From the NCBI GenBank assembly GCA_024698345.1, contig JAILRH010000153.1:1-41471 (forward strand): a stretch of 41,471 nt of DNA, written 5' to 3'. The notes under the pieces are model-generated. The model was not told the origin of the DNA. It did no database searches and saw nothing but the letters and a program-made list of their open reading frames with translations. Position 1 is the first letter of the stretch. Every line of letters begins with the position of its first letter. Shown here in pieces: positions 7,758 to 17,131 of the stretch. Made by a program: the position numbers and the translations under genes. The stretch comes from Lachnospiraceae bacterium. GTDB lineage: Bacteria > Bacillota > Clostridia > Lachnospirales > Lachnospiraceae.

Positions 7758-9634
7758 GCTTCTACCATCTCTCCATTTGCAATTCTCTCATTAAGATCAT
7801 TGAGATATATCCATCTCTCCATCTTCTCATCAAGTTTTGCCTGTGTCTTTTCTCTCTGCTGTGTCAATTCAGCAAGTTTGCCGGATACTGTGGCATTCTC
7901 CATGATAAGTCTGTCCAGTTCTTCCAGTTCACTCTCGAGATTTTCAATATCTTCGTCTATAGTTTCAAATTCTCTCTGCTCATTAAATGAGAATTTGAGT
8001 TTTTTCATTCCTTTATTTTTAGTTCCTGCCGGTGCTTTTCCATCAGTTCCCGCGGACTCATTTATCTTACTTCCTGATTGGTTGCTCCCATTTGTTTTCC
8101 CTGCATTTTTTTCAGAACCTGTCTGACCTGATAATCCCTCCGGATGCCTTATGGCAAATGCAATACTGTAATCTGAGTAACCTCCCTCATACTGCTGCAG
8201 ATGTCCGTTATCCTCATATGCAAATATCCTTGTAACCACTCTGTCAAGGAAATATCTGTCATGAGATACAGTAATAATAATTCCCGCAAACTCATCAAGA
8301 TAATCTTCCAGTATAGTGAGCGTCTCAATATCTAAATCGTTGGTTGGCTCATCAAGGATAAGAACATTCGGAGCTCCCATTAAAATACGGAGAAGATACA
8401 ATCTTCTCTTCTCTCCACCTGATAGTTTACCAATCAGTGAATGCTGAATTGAACCCTCAAACAGAAATCTCTCAAGCATCTTTGATGCACTGATACTTCC
8501 GTCCTTTGTTGGGATAAACTCACCAATTTCCTTAACGTAATCAATAACCTTTTTACTGTCATCGAGAGCTTCGTTTTCCTGTGAAAAATAACCAATCTTT
8601 ATGGTAGTTCCTATTTCGACACTACCGCTGTCAGGCTCAATAATCCCTGTAATAATCTTTATAAGGGTACTCTTTCCACAACCGTTTGGTCCGATAAATC
8701 CAATTCTGTCATTGCGAAGAAAGTTATATGTAAAATCATTTATAAGAACTTTTCCGTCGTAACCTTTTGTAATATGTGAAAGCTCAATAGTTTTCTTTCC
8801 CATTCTTGTGGCAATGGAATCCATCTCAACTGTAGATTCAAGTCTTGGTGCACTCACTCTTTGCATTTCCTCAATTCGCTGAATGTGTGCTTTTTGCTTT
8901 GTACTTCTTGCCCTTGCTCCCCTTGCAAGCCACTCAAGCTCCGTTCTTAAAATACTCTGACGCTTTCTCTCGCTGGCAAATTCGCTGGCAATTCTTGCTT
9001 CTTTAAGTCTGATATACTCTGAGTAATTTCCCGGATAACTGTATATATTGCCCCTGTGAACTTCTACAATTCTGGTAGATATTCTATCAAGAAAATATCT
9101 GTCGTGTGTAACCATAACAATGGCACATCTTGTTTTTAAAAGGTAATCCTCAAGCCAGTCTGACATCTCATTGTCAAGGTGGTTAGTCGGCTCGTCAAGC
9201 AGCAGAATATCAACCGGATTAATCAGAACACTAACCAAAGAAACTCTCTTCTTCTGACCTCCTGAGAGTTCTCCTATCTTCTTGTCATAGTCAGTCATCC
9301 CCAGTTTATTTAGCATAGACTTTGCCTCAGAAATTTTACTCATATCATTTGCAAAGGCAGGATCTGCACTTACTGCTGCCTCTATCATTGTCATATCATC
9401 AGTAAAATCCGGTTCCTGAGCCAGGTAACCGATTCTTATATTATTCCCCATGACAATCTTTCCGGCATCAGGTAACTCAACCCCTGCAATAAGTTTTAAA
9501 AGGGTAGACTTTCCCATACCGTTAATACCAAGAATTCCTATTTTTTCATTTTCCTGAATACTGAAGTTGGCATTTTCAAGCAGAATTTTGTCCGTATATG
9601 CCTTATCAATATTGTCCATTGTTAAAAGGTTCAT
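7754..9634 (-). CDS. ABC-F family ATPase, Uup-like
   Basis: 626 aa, two ATPase domains and no membrane segment. Domain 1 has GINGMGKST, LSGGQ and 'LLLDEPTNHLD'; the linker with 'ARGARARSTKQKAH' follows; domain 2 has GPNGCGKST, LSGGE and 'LILDEPTNDLD'. After a low-complexity Gly/Ser/Lys stretch (about 505-550) the last 70 residues are a predicted coiled coil, as in Uup. ABC-F proteins act on ribosomes; some protect against antibiotics, and Uup-type proteins have also been linked to DNA. The 4-base GTGA overlap with the exporter genes puts it in the same operon, which suggests a joint role in drug or stress tolerance, though this is only context. Confidence 0.9.
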   Translation of the reverse strand: MNLLTMDNIDKAYTDKILLENANFSIQENEKIGILGINGMGKSTLLKLIAGVELPDAGKIVMGNNIRIGYLAQEPDFTDDMTMIEAAVSADPAFANDMSKISEAKSMLNKLGMTDYDKKIGELSGGQKKRVSLVSVLINPVDILLLDEPTNHLDNEMSDWLEDYLLKTRCAIVMVTHDRYFLDRISTRIVEVHRGNIYSYPGNYSEYIRLKEARIASEFASERKRQSILRTELEWLARGARARSTKQKAHIQRIEEMQRVSAPRLESTVEMDSIATRMGKKTIELSHITKGYDGKVLINDFTYNFLRNDRIGFIGPNGCGKSTLIKIITGIIEPDSGSVEIGTTIKIGYFSQENEALDDSKKVIDYVKEIGEFIPTKDGSISASKMLERFLFEGSIQHSLIGKLSGGEKRRLYLLRILMGAPNVLILDEPTNDLDIETLTILEDYLDEFAGIIITVSHDRYFLDRVVTRIFAYEDNGHLQQYEGGYSDYSIAFAIRHPEGLSGQTGSEKNAGKTNGSNQSGSKINESAGTDGKAPAGTKNKGMKKLKFSFNEQREFETIDEDIENLESELEELDRLIMENATVSGKLAELTQQREKTQAKLDEKMERWIYLNDLNERIANGEMVEA

Positions 9635-9701
9635 GTCTAATGTTTCGCTTTCTTTTTAAATTATGAAGTCAGTTCAAGACTAGCTCTTCATCTGAGCATT
9701 C

Positions 9702-10616
9702 CTAATTTCCTGCATCCTCCGGCGCAGGTTCATTTTCCACTGAATTATCCTGAGTTTCCGGTGCAGGTTCAGACTTTTCAGTCTCTTTTGGAGGTTCAAC
9801 CTTCTCTGTTTTGTCTTCCTTTGGAGCCTCTGTCTTATTTTCTTTTGGAGGCTCTGTTTCCTTTTCCTTTGGTGGCATAGTTACAACCTCAATATCATCT
9901 GTTTCCTTTTCCGTTACTTCTTCCGGTTCTGTCTCGTCCTCTTCTCCCCAGTAATCGTCATCATCATCTTCTTCTTCATCTTCATTATCTTTTGATTTCT
10001 TAGTCACATTTTTTGTCTCGTCTTTCTTTTTTGTCTCTTCCTGCTTCTTGTCATCCTGCTTCTTTGTTTTCTTCTTTTCTTTAGTTGTCTCTTCTTCAGT
10101 AGTTGTTTTTTCTGTAGTTACTGCCGGCTTGTCATCTTTAGGATTCATCATAGTATGAGCCAGAATAATGCATGCAATTACAACAACCACAACTACTCCG
10201 ATTGAAGCCCACATAACAATAAGACGTTTTTTGTAGTCGTTATCACTATCGTCATCAATTAGGCTATCATCGTAATCCTCATCGTCATAATTATCGTCGT
10301 CGTAATTATCATCACCATCGTAATAATCATCTTCTTTACCATAATAATTACCGTCTGATCCATCATCCTGATATGAATCATCATTATAATTATCCTCTTC
10401 GTAATCATCTGATTCATCATTATAGCCATCATCTTCGTTATCGTCGCTATAATCATCATACTCTTCATTATCTTCACTGAAGAAACTATCCTGGTCCTCT
10501 GCTTCTTCGTCTGTCTCATCAATCTCTATAAATTCTCTTTTAGAAGAATTCTCATCAGAAAAGAAATCATTTCTGTCGGCATCATCCATTTTTTCTTCAT
10601 CATCAAAATATTTCAT
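9702..10616 (-). CDS. Acidic, low-complexity single-pass membrane protein of unknown function
   Basis: 304 aa. Residues 1-128 are extremely rich in Asp, Glu, Tyr and Asn (many DD, DDNYDD-type runs). One membrane helix lies at about 132-155 after 'KKRL'. The rest (about 156-304) is Lys/Glu/Thr/Pro-rich with repeats of the type 'PPKE(N/D)KTE'. By the positive-inside rule the 'KKR' before the helix would put the acidic half in the cytoplasm and the Thr/Pro-rich half outside. There is no signal peptide, sortase motif or recognisable domain. It is followed after 67 nt by the ABC-F gene and may share its transcript. The composition makes homology searches unreliable. Confidence 0.75.
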   Translation of the reverse strand: MKYFDDEEKMDDADRNDFFSDENSSKREFIEIDETDEEAEDQDSFFSEDNEEYDDYSDDNEDDGYNDESDDYEEDNYNDDSYQDDGSDGNYYGKEDDYYDGDDNYDDDNYDDEDYDDSLIDDDSDNDYKKRLIVMWASIGVVVVVVIACIILAHTMMNPKDDKPAVTTEKTTTEEETTKEKKKTKKQDDKKQEETKKKDETKNVTKKSKDNEDEEEDDDDDYWGEEDETEPEEVTEKETDDIEVVTMPPKEKETEPPKENKTEAPKEDKTEKVEPPKETEKSEPAPETQDNSVENEPAPEDAGN

Positions 10617-10737
10617 AAATTTCTCCTTTCAGGAATCCATCATTATATTTTTGTCTGCCCTGGTAATTATATCATAATAAGAAAAAAAACCATAGAGGTA
10701 ATAGAATTGTAATCTCAAACTCTCCCCCTATTTATCC

Positions 10738-10766
10738 TTGACCTTTATTTATCTAAGTGCTACTAT
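10738..10766 (+). promoter_or_regulatory. Promoter of ptb-buk
   Basis: TTGACC at 10738-10743, a 17-bp spacer and TACTAT at 10761-10766. A dyad TATTTAA-N5-TTAAACA (10764-10782) overlaps the -10, and CGGTTAC/GTAACCG (10783-10789, 10804-10810) can form a 7-bp stem early in the transcript. The ptb ribosome site AGAGGT is about 10 nt before the ATG. Confidence 0.7.
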
Positions 10767-10841
10767 TTAATATGGTTAAACACGGTTACATTTTAATAGG
10801 AAAGTAACCGAAAAAAAATAAATAAAAAAGAGGTATACAAA

Positions 10842-11756
10842 ATGAGTAAGAGTTTTGACGATTTACTTGCAAAGGTAGCAGAGTGCTCTCTTAAGAAAGT
10901 TGCTGTTGCCTGCGCTCAGGACGATGCAGTATTAGAAGCTGTTAAGGCTGCAAAAGAACGTAATATTGCTGAAGCTATTTTAGTTGGTGATGAAGAAAAA
11001 ATCAGAACAATCGCAAGTGTTCTTAAGATGGATGTTAAGGATTTTGAAATTATCGATGTTAAAGACCCTATCGAAGCTGCAAGAACTGCAGTTAAGCTTG
11101 TTCATGACGGTAAGGCAGATATGTACATGAAAGGACTTATCGACACAAAGTCTTTCCTTAGAAGTGTTCTTGACAAAGAGGTTGGTCTTAGAACAGACAA
11201 GACTTTATCTCATGTTTGCGTATTTGAAATTAAAGGTATGGATCATCTTTTATTCTTATCAGATGTTGCTTTCGTTCCTTACCCAGATCTTGATACAAAA
11301 GCTCAGATTATTAAGAATACAGTTGAAATCGCTCACGCTTGTGGTATTGAGTGTCCAAAGGTTGCACCACTTGCAGCAGTTGAGGTTGTTAATCCAAAGA
11401 TGCCATGTACAGTTGATGCTGAAGCACTCACAAAGATGAACGAAGAAGGAAAGATTACAGGATGTATCGTTGACGGTCCTCTTTCACTCGACCTTGCTAT
11501 TGAGCCACAGGCTGCATTCCACAAGGGAACTACTGACAGAAAGATCGTAGGTGATGCTGATGTATTATTGTTCCCAGACATCCAGGCCGGTAACATTACA
11601 TACAAGTGCTTAGTTCACACAGCTGACTGTAAGAACGGAAATATCTTAACCGGTACAAGCGCTCCTGTTATCCTTACATCACGTTCTGACGAATTCGAAG
11701 TAAAGGTTAACTCAATCGCACTTGCAGCTGTTGTTGCTGAGTCAATGAATAAATAG
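10842..11756 (+). CDS. ptb: Phosphate butyryltransferase
   Basis: 304 aa, the usual length. Converts butyryl-CoA and phosphate to butyryl phosphate and CoA in the cytoplasm. It belongs to the phosphate acetyl/butyryl transferase fold; typical segments are 'AILVGDEEKI', 'KADMYMKGLIDTKSFLRSVLDKEVGLRT', 'LSHVCVFE', 'VDGPLSLDLAI' and the closing 'VFPDIQAGNITYKCLVH'. The butyrate kinase gene follows after 89 nt on the same strand, which separates this enzyme from phosphotransacetylase (Pta), normally paired with acetate kinase. Codon use looks like that of a highly expressed gene. Confidence 0.95.
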   Translation: MSKSFDDLLAKVAECSLKKVAVACAQDDAVLEAVKAAKERNIAEAILVGDEEKIRTIASVLKMDVKDFEIIDVKDPIEAARTAVKLVHDGKADMYMKGLIDTKSFLRSVLDKEVGLRTDKTLSHVCVFEIKGMDHLLFLSDVAFVPYPDLDTKAQIIKNTVEIAHACGIECPKVAPLAAVEVVNPKMPCTVDAEALTKMNEEGKITGCIVDGPLSLDLAIEPQAAFHKGTTDRKIVGDADVLLFPDIQAGNITYKCLVHTADCKNGNILTGTSAPVILTSRSDEFEVKVNSIALAAVVAESMNK

Positions 11757-11758
11757 TA

Positions 11759-11808
11759 TATTCGCCAATTAATAGTTAAAATTTACCAGTCATTAATGTT
11801 AGCGAATA
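11759..11808 (+). other. Intercistronic hairpin between ptb and buk
   Basis: TATTCGC (11759-11765) pairs with GCGAATA (11802-11808), and an inner ATTAAT (11768-11773) pairs with ATTAAT (11792-11797). There is no T-tract, so this is unlikely to terminate; a role in mRNA stability or processing is possible. Confidence 0.5.
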
Positions 11809-11845
11809 GTAAAACCAAATTATAATAATAGATAAGGAGATTATT

Positions 11846-12910
11846 ATGTCATACAAGATTTTAATTATCAATCCGGGTTCTACTTCTACTAAGATTGGTG
11901 TTTATGAAGACGAAACACAGCTTATGGAAGAAACTCTCAGACATTCAACTGAGGAAATCGCTCAGTACGATACAATTTATGATCAGAAAGATTTCAGAAA
12001 GAACGTTATTCTTGATGTATTAAAAGAAAAAGGTGTTAACCTTTCTGATATCGATGTAGTAGTTGGCCGTGGTGGTTTATTAAAGCCAATCCCAGGTGGT
12101 ACATACGCTACTACTCCTGAACTTCTTGAAGATTTAAAGATTGGAAGACAGGGACAGCATGCTTCTAACCTTGGCGGTATTCTTGCAAAAGAAATCGCTG
12201 ACGAGACAGGAGTTCCTTCATACATCGTTGATCCTGTTGTTGTTGACGAATTACAGGACGTTGCAAGACTTTCAGGACATCCTGAAATTCCAAGAATTTC
12301 TATCTTCCACGCATTAAACCAGAAAGCTGTTGCTAAGAGATATGCAAAGGAAACAGGAAAGGCTTATGAGGACTTAAACTTAATCGTTGTTCACATGGGT
12401 GGCGGTGTTTCAGTTGGTGCTCACAAGGCAGGTAAGATTATCGATGTTGCAAATGCCCTTGACGGTGACGGTCCATTCTCTCCTGAGAGAGCCGGCGGAC
12501 TTCCATCAGGTGGTCTTATGAAGCTTTGCTTCAGTGGAAAATATACACAGGCTGAAATCGGTAAGATGATCAACGGTAACGGTGGTTTCAATGCTTACGT
12601 TGGAACAAACGATATGAGAGACTTAGTAAAGATGGCAGAGACTGATCCAAAGGCTAAACTTGTTATGGATGCTTTCCACTACCAGTTAGAAAAAGAAATC
12701 GGTGCTATGGCCGTAGTTCTTGGTGGAAAAGTTGACCAGATTATCTTAACAGGTGGTATTGCTTATAACGCAATCACTCAGGAAACTATGAAAGCTGCAG
12801 TTGATTGGATTGCTCCTGTTACTGTATATCCCGGCGAAGACGAATTACTCGCACTTGCACAGGGTGCATTAAGAGTTATGACCGGCGAAGAAAAAGCGAT
12901 GGAATATTAA
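11846..12910 (+). CDS. buk: Butyrate kinase
   Basis: 354 aa, normal for the family. Converts butyryl phosphate and ADP to butyrate and ATP. It is an acetate/butyrate kinase of the ASKHA fold: '[16 protein letters not shown]' is the N-terminal phosphate-binding segment, '[18 protein letters not shown]' the second phosphate motif, and '[15 protein letters not shown]' and 'ILTGGIAYN' are characteristic of butyrate kinases rather than acetate kinases. The ribosome site AAGGAG precedes the ATG. It completes the ptb-buk route and is followed by a good terminator. Confidence 0.96.
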   Translation: MSYKILIINPGSTSTKIGVYEDETQLMEETLRHSTEEIAQYDTIYDQKDFRKNVILDVLKEKGVNLSDIDVVVGRGGLLKPIPGGTYATTPELLEDLKIGRQGQHASNLGGILAKEIADETGVPSYIVDPVVVDELQDVARLSGHPEIPRISIFHALNQKAVAKRYAKETGKAYEDLNLIVVHMGGGVSVGAHKAGKIIDVANALDGDGPFSPERAGGLPSGGLMKLCFSGKYTQAEIGKMINGNGGFNAYVGTNDMRDLVKMAETDPKAKLVMDAFHYQLEKEIGAMAVVLGGKVDQIILTGGIAYNAITQETMKAAVDWIAPVTVYPGEDELLALAQGALRVMTGEEKAMEY

Positions 12911-12925
12911 AAAATAATCAAAATA

Positions 12926-12959
12926 AGAGACGGTTCATTACGAACCGTCTCTCTTTTTT
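12926..12959. terminator. Terminator of ptb-buk, probably bidirectional
   Basis: AGAGACGGTTC (12926-12936) pairs with GAACCGTCTCT (12942-12952) over a 5-nt loop and is followed by TTTTTT (12954-12959). The convergent protease gene ends at 12985 and has an A-rich stretch on its side, so it may use the same hairpin. Confidence 0.93.
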
Positions 12960-12984
12960 GTTATTCTAAAATAATAACTTAAAA

Positions 12985-15900
12985 CTATTTGATAGTTTTC
13001 TTTTTAGACCACTCACCATATTTTTTCTTTCCATTAACAGTTACATATGCTCTGGCTTTAATATAGTATTTTTTCTTAGCTTTAAGCTTCTTTAATGTGA
13101 CATTTATATTTTTAGAATACACTGTCTTAGTGGTCTTCTCACTAAATTTATTTGATGTAGAATATTTAATCTGATATCCCTTTGCTTTAGTAATTTTTGA
13201 CAATTTTATTTTTATTGTCTTTCCGTTAGAACTACGTTTAGCTTTCTTTATCTTAACTCTGTTCAAAGTAGTATCAGCTTTTTGTGTAGTTGTCTGAGCC
13301 TGCGCTGTTGTCTGAGCCTGCGCTGTTGTCTGAGTCTGTGTTGTTGCCTGCTCTTTGTTATTATCCTTATTAGAATCATCTGTCTTTTTAACTACCTTTG
13401 GTTCAATCTTGATTCCCTTTTTAATATTTTCGACAGTTGCAGTATATTCGAATTTTCCTGTTTCCGGATTCTTTACAAGTACTTCTCCGTTAACAGTTAT
13501 AGCATTAAGATCATATCCTTCTTTCGGACTAAATGTAAGTGTGATTGTTTCGCCCGGATAATAATAACCTGTACCTTCGACATCAACACCTTCGATATCA
13601 TTAACTGATATTTTTTCGAAAACTGAATCAACAGGAATACTATACTCGAACATTTTAACAGGTTCACTCTCTTCGCCATCTCCGCCTAACAGCATTAAAA
13701 GAATAAGTAATAGAAGATCATCAAAGCCACCATCTTCTTTGATATTATGGTATTTTTCCAGAATATCTTCTGAGAACAGACTAAGGGAGTCATCCATCAT
13801 ACTACCAATCAAATATACTCTATCCTTAACAGGTGCTGCAAGAACGTACTGAATACCTTCTTCCTTTAATGACTTCTTGTCTAATACGTATCCGGCTCCT
13901 CTGTATGTGTCTGTGTTAATATCATAAATGAATATATCTCCATATCCTTCTGCTCTAATTCCTGATATTAGCAATCCATCATTAATAACACTGACCTGAA
14001 CATCATCTAAAGACTCTTCACTGTACAAATAAGGTACTTCTACTGTGGTACTCTGTTTCTTCCACTCTTTGCCATCAAAAATCCAGTTTGGCGCTATTAC
14101 TTGCAAATCTGTATCAGTCTTCTCATCGTAATCAAAATCAAGGTTCATTGTAACAACTAACTTATCGCCAACCTGATACATATAAGATATATCTATACCC
14201 GGAACAGTTCCTAAATCCTGAGTCTCAACAAATTCAGTTTTTCCACTCTCCGACTCATCAATCTTATAAACCTTGTATTCAAATTCAAATTCGTCTAAAT
14301 CATCACCTTCTATTGGATCACCATCTATTGGGTCACCATCTATTGGATCACCATCTATTGGGTCATCATCTATTGGTTCATCTTCAATTGGTTCAGCGAA
14401 ATCATTTTGATCTTCGATATAATAAAGATTATTGTTATATGAAATAAGTCTGCTTTGAGAATACGGATAATGTGACTCAATTTCTTTAATAAACTTCCAC
14501 TCATCTTTCTCAATGTCATATTTGACAAGACCAAATATCTCGGCAAAATCTATTCCGGCATGAGCTATACAATATATACTTCCTTTAAAATATGTTGGAG
14601 ATTGAATTTCAACAGATTTTTCCGACATACCAACCATTCCAAACAAATCAAGTGTAAGTTTGCTGTCACGTGTTTCCCACTGAATAGGCTCATTAACATC
14701 ATCAGGTATTTTTCCTATTTGTATTCCGTCACTATCTGAAAGATACACTAATTCATTTCCTGTTGAAATCAATTTGTTCCAATCATATATGTCAAAGCCT
14801 TCATTTTCTACAACATTTAAGTTTTTACCATCCAGTGTGTAAAGCTTTCTTTCAAAAACTGCATCTCCTGTATCATAAGAAACAGTAATTGTAGCATTTT
14901 TAGGTAACTTATCTGTATCAAGAGTGATAGATGAAGTATCTCTATTCAATATGTCAGCATTCTTTCCATTGACACTGACTGTTCCTTCTTCAAAGAAGCC
15001 ACCTTTTAAAACAACATTTTTATTGCTATCCAACTCTACCTTTTCAACGTATGAAGAAAGATTATTAATCTTTGAAAAATCAATCACTCCTCCGGACACA
15101 CATTTAGATGTCAAAGCATCACTCTTTCTTGTTGAACCAATAATTACCTGCTTTAACTCAGTAGGTGTTTTATCAGGATACATTCCGGCCAAAACGGCGA
15201 TAGCACCGGTCACATGAGGTGTTGCCATTGATGTTCCATTATAGAAATCATACTTTCCAAATTCTTCAATGTCTGCATTTTCTTTGCTAGTACCAAATGC
15301 ATCGAAATAACAGCAAAATTCACCTTCTTCGCCAATAGTAATTTCTATCACCAAACTTCTTTTCTGTGCTTCTTTAACACTTTCAACTGCCTGTTTACTT
15401 GCAAAGCCCCAATAATTAGTGTCTTTTTCAAGCAGTGCATATCCCATATACTCATCTTCGTCTACATCAATATTACACAATCCATCTTCGTCAAGTTCTT
15501 TATCATATACTAATGCTACTGCTTCTCCTGCATCTCCATATTCACCCTCTATAGCCTTTCCTCTAAGAGCAATTGTACTATAAATAGGAGACTCTGATTT
15601 TTCGACATCATATGGGAAATAAATATCATATTTTTCTCCATATTGAGCACCTGAAATAGAAACTTTTAATGATTTGTTGTTATCATTCTCTCCAAAGAAC
15701 TCTTCGTCTGTATAAGAAACAGAAACTTCTCCTTCACCATCTGTGCTATATCCCCATTTGATATCGTTCTCATCTGTCTCTACATCGATATATCCATCAT
15801 TCCCAATAATCTGCACTAAATTCTTATCATCATCAAATGATTCATACACTGATGCAAGATCTGCTAATTTTGCTTCATCATATATGATTGGATTAAAGCA

Positions 15901-17079
15901 CTCATATGAAACTGTAGACAATATAGTAGTTCCCGGTGCAGCTACATCAACTAATGACTCACCATAGTTAGAGAATGCTGCAAGCTCATCTTTTTCATTT
16001 GATGCTGCTACTGATACTATGTAATCACTGTCATAAGAACAAGGATAAACCGGATTGGCATCATTGTAATTAGACTCATTTCCGGCAGCCATTGCAAACA
16101 ATGCTCCTTTTTCTCCTATCATATTGATGAGGGTCTTAACAATATCACTGGCGCCACCACCGCCATATGAACAGTTAATTGATACGATATTGACACCAAG
16201 TTGTTGAGCTCTATAGATATAATTGAGTGCACCTATTTCGCCGTCATTGTATCCAGAACCATCTTCATCAAGAAACTTAAGTGCCATAATCTTTACATTA
16301 TCACTTTGAGAAACTCCTGCAATACCTGTCTCATTATTTGCAAGGGCTCTGATAATACCTGCGCAATGTGTTCCATGACCATTGTCATCAATAGGTTCTT
16401 CATCAAAATTTACAAAATCATATCCATGCTCTCCTGATAAATTGTAAGACTTAAATGGATTTTCCCACATAACATCCTGAAGATCCTCATGTTCATAATC
16501 AACACCGGTATCAATAATAGCTACTACTTTTTCTTTTGATTCTGATTGATCAGTAATTCCTTCATAATCAGCATTGATATCTAATCCAGCACTTCCTGCT
16601 TGCTGTCCTTTATTATCTAACGCCCACTGATAATTTGAAAAAGCATCATCAGTATCAAGTGCGTGCTCTTTGTAATTAGGTGTAATACTGATAAGCTGCT
16701 TTTTTTCCTTAAGTTTCTTAAGCAAATCAATTGTAGAAAGTTTGTTTGATTTTATTACTGAAACCGAAATATTATTTCCACGCTTTCCATCCGCACTTTT
16801 TTTGGCATACTTCTTGCTATTAATATTATTGAAATCATAAGTTTTCTCAATCGAGAAATCTTTATCTTTCATGAGTGATTTTGTACTGATAACATCGTTA
16901 TAGTACATAATGATTGCTTCTCCCTCAGCGTACTCAACGCCCTTTTCGAGAGTAACTTTGTTGTCATCAGCATTATTATGTCCACTTGCATTAAAGGCTG
17001 CTGCATTGGCCGGAATAGCTGAAACAACTAAACTTGCTGACATACTAACTGCCAACATTGTCTTAAATATTTTTTTCAT
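12985..17079 (-). CDS. Secreted subtilisin-like serine protease (peptidase S8) with large insertion and C-terminal repeats
   Basis: 1364 aa from the chosen start. An upstream in-frame ATG at 17145 is rejected: it lies beyond the -10 box at 17126-17131, while the ATG at 17079 has AGGAGG at ideal spacing and opens directly into a signal peptide (cut after about residue 26, ANA-A). A propeptide region follows, then the S8 domain with Asp190 (IDTGVD), His235 (GHGTH), oxyanion Asn334 (AAGN) and Ser617 (GTSMATP). About 220 residues are inserted between the Asn and Ser blocks. C-terminal to it are a beta-rich part, 'PIDGD' repeats, a Thr/Gln repeat linker and a fibronectin III-like Lys-rich end. No LPXTG motif is seen. 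Probably degrades extracellular protein. Confidence 0.92.
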   Translation of the reverse strand: MKKIFKTMLAVSMSASLVVSAIPANAAAFNASGHNNADDNKVTLEKGVEYAEGEAIIMYYNDVISTKSLMKDKDFSIEKTYDFNNINSKKYAKKSADGKRGNNISVSVIKSNKLSTIDLLKKLKEKKQLISITPNYKEHALDTDDAFSNYQWALDNKGQQAGSAGLDINADYEGITDQSESKEKVVAIIDTGVDYEHEDLQDVMWENPFKSYNLSGEHGYDFVNFDEEPIDDNGHGTHCAGIIRALANNETGIAGVSQSDNVKIMALKFLDEDGSGYNDGEIGALNYIYRAQQLGVNIVSINCSYGGGGASDIVKTLINMIGEKGALFAMAAGNESNYNDANPVYPCSYDSDYIVSVAASNEKDELAAFSNYGESLVDVAAPGTTILSTVSYECFNPIIYDEAKLADLASVYESFDDDKNLVQIIGNDGYIDVETDENDIKWGYSTDGEGEVSVSYTDEEFFGENDNNKSLKVSISGAQYGEKYDIYFPYDVEKSESPIYSTIALRGKAIEGEYGDAGEAVALVYDKELDEDGLCNIDVDEDEYMGYALLEKDTNYWGFASKQAVESVKEAQKRSLVIEITIGEEGEFCCYFDAFGTSKENADIEEFGKYDFYNGTSMATPHVTGAIAVLAGMYPDKTPTELKQVIIGSTRKSDALTSKCVSGGVIDFSKINNLSSYVEKVELDSNKNVVLKGGFFEEGTVSVNGKNADILNRDTSSITLDTDKLPKNATITVSYDTGDAVFERKLYTLDGKNLNVVENEGFDIYDWNKLISTGNELVYLSDSDGIQIGKIPDDVNEPIQWETRDSKLTLDLFGMVGMSEKSVEIQSPTYFKGSIYCIAHAGIDFAEIFGLVKYDIEKDEWKFIKEIESHYPYSQSRLISYNNNLYYIEDQNDFAEPIEDEPIDDDPIDGDPIDGDPIDGDPIEGDDLDEFEFEYKVYKIDESESGKTEFVETQDLGTVPGIDISYMYQVGDKLVVTMNLDFDYDEKTDTDLQVIAPNWIFDGKEWKKQSTTVEVPYLYSEESLDDVQVSVINDGLLISGIRAEGYGDIFIYDINTDTYRGAGYVLDKKSLKEEGIQYVLAAPVKDRVYLIGSMMDDSLSLFSEDILEKYHNIKEDGGFDDLLLLILLMLLGGDGEESEPVKMFEYSIPVDSVFEKISVNDIEGVDVEGTGYYYPGETITLTFSPKEGYDLNAITVNGEVLVKNPETGKFEYTATVENIKKGIKIEPKVVKKTDDSNKDNNKEQATTQTQTTAQAQTTAQAQTTTQKADTTLNRVKIKKAKRSSNGKTIKIKLSKITKAKGYQIKYSTSNKFSEKTTKTVYSKNINVTLKKLKAKKKYYIKARAYVTVNGKKKYGEWSKKKTIK
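13289..13342 (-). repeat. Three tandem 18-bp repeats in the protease linker
   Basis: GTTGTCTGAGCCTGCGCT occurs at 13289-13306 and 13307-13324, with a variant at 13325-13342. They encode the alternating Gln/Thr/Ala linker before the C-terminal domain. Confidence 0.85.
14311..14385 (-). repeat. Five tandem 15-bp repeats encoding PIDGD-type units
   Basis: Units of TATTGGATCACCATC or close variants start at 14311, 14326, 14341, 14356 and 14371. They encode an acidic Pro-Ile-Asp repeat in the protease. The near identity of the units suggests recent expansion, and their number may differ between strains. Confidence 0.9.
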
Positions 17080-17125
17080 AAATACCTCCTGTTCAAAGTT
17101 TGTACCGATTACCATCTTAAATTTA

Positions 17126-17131
17126 ATTATA
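17126..17131 (-). promoter_or_regulatory. Extended -10 element of the protease gene
   Basis: On the minus strand TGATATAAT gives an extended -10 (TATAAT) 47 nt upstream of the ATG at 17079. No good -35 box is seen at 17 bp. Confidence 0.5.

Noticed and set aside
10259..10522. Met/Ile-rich open frame inside the acidic protein gene
   Set aside because: It is the shifted reading of GAT/AAT-rich codons; the composition is an artefact.
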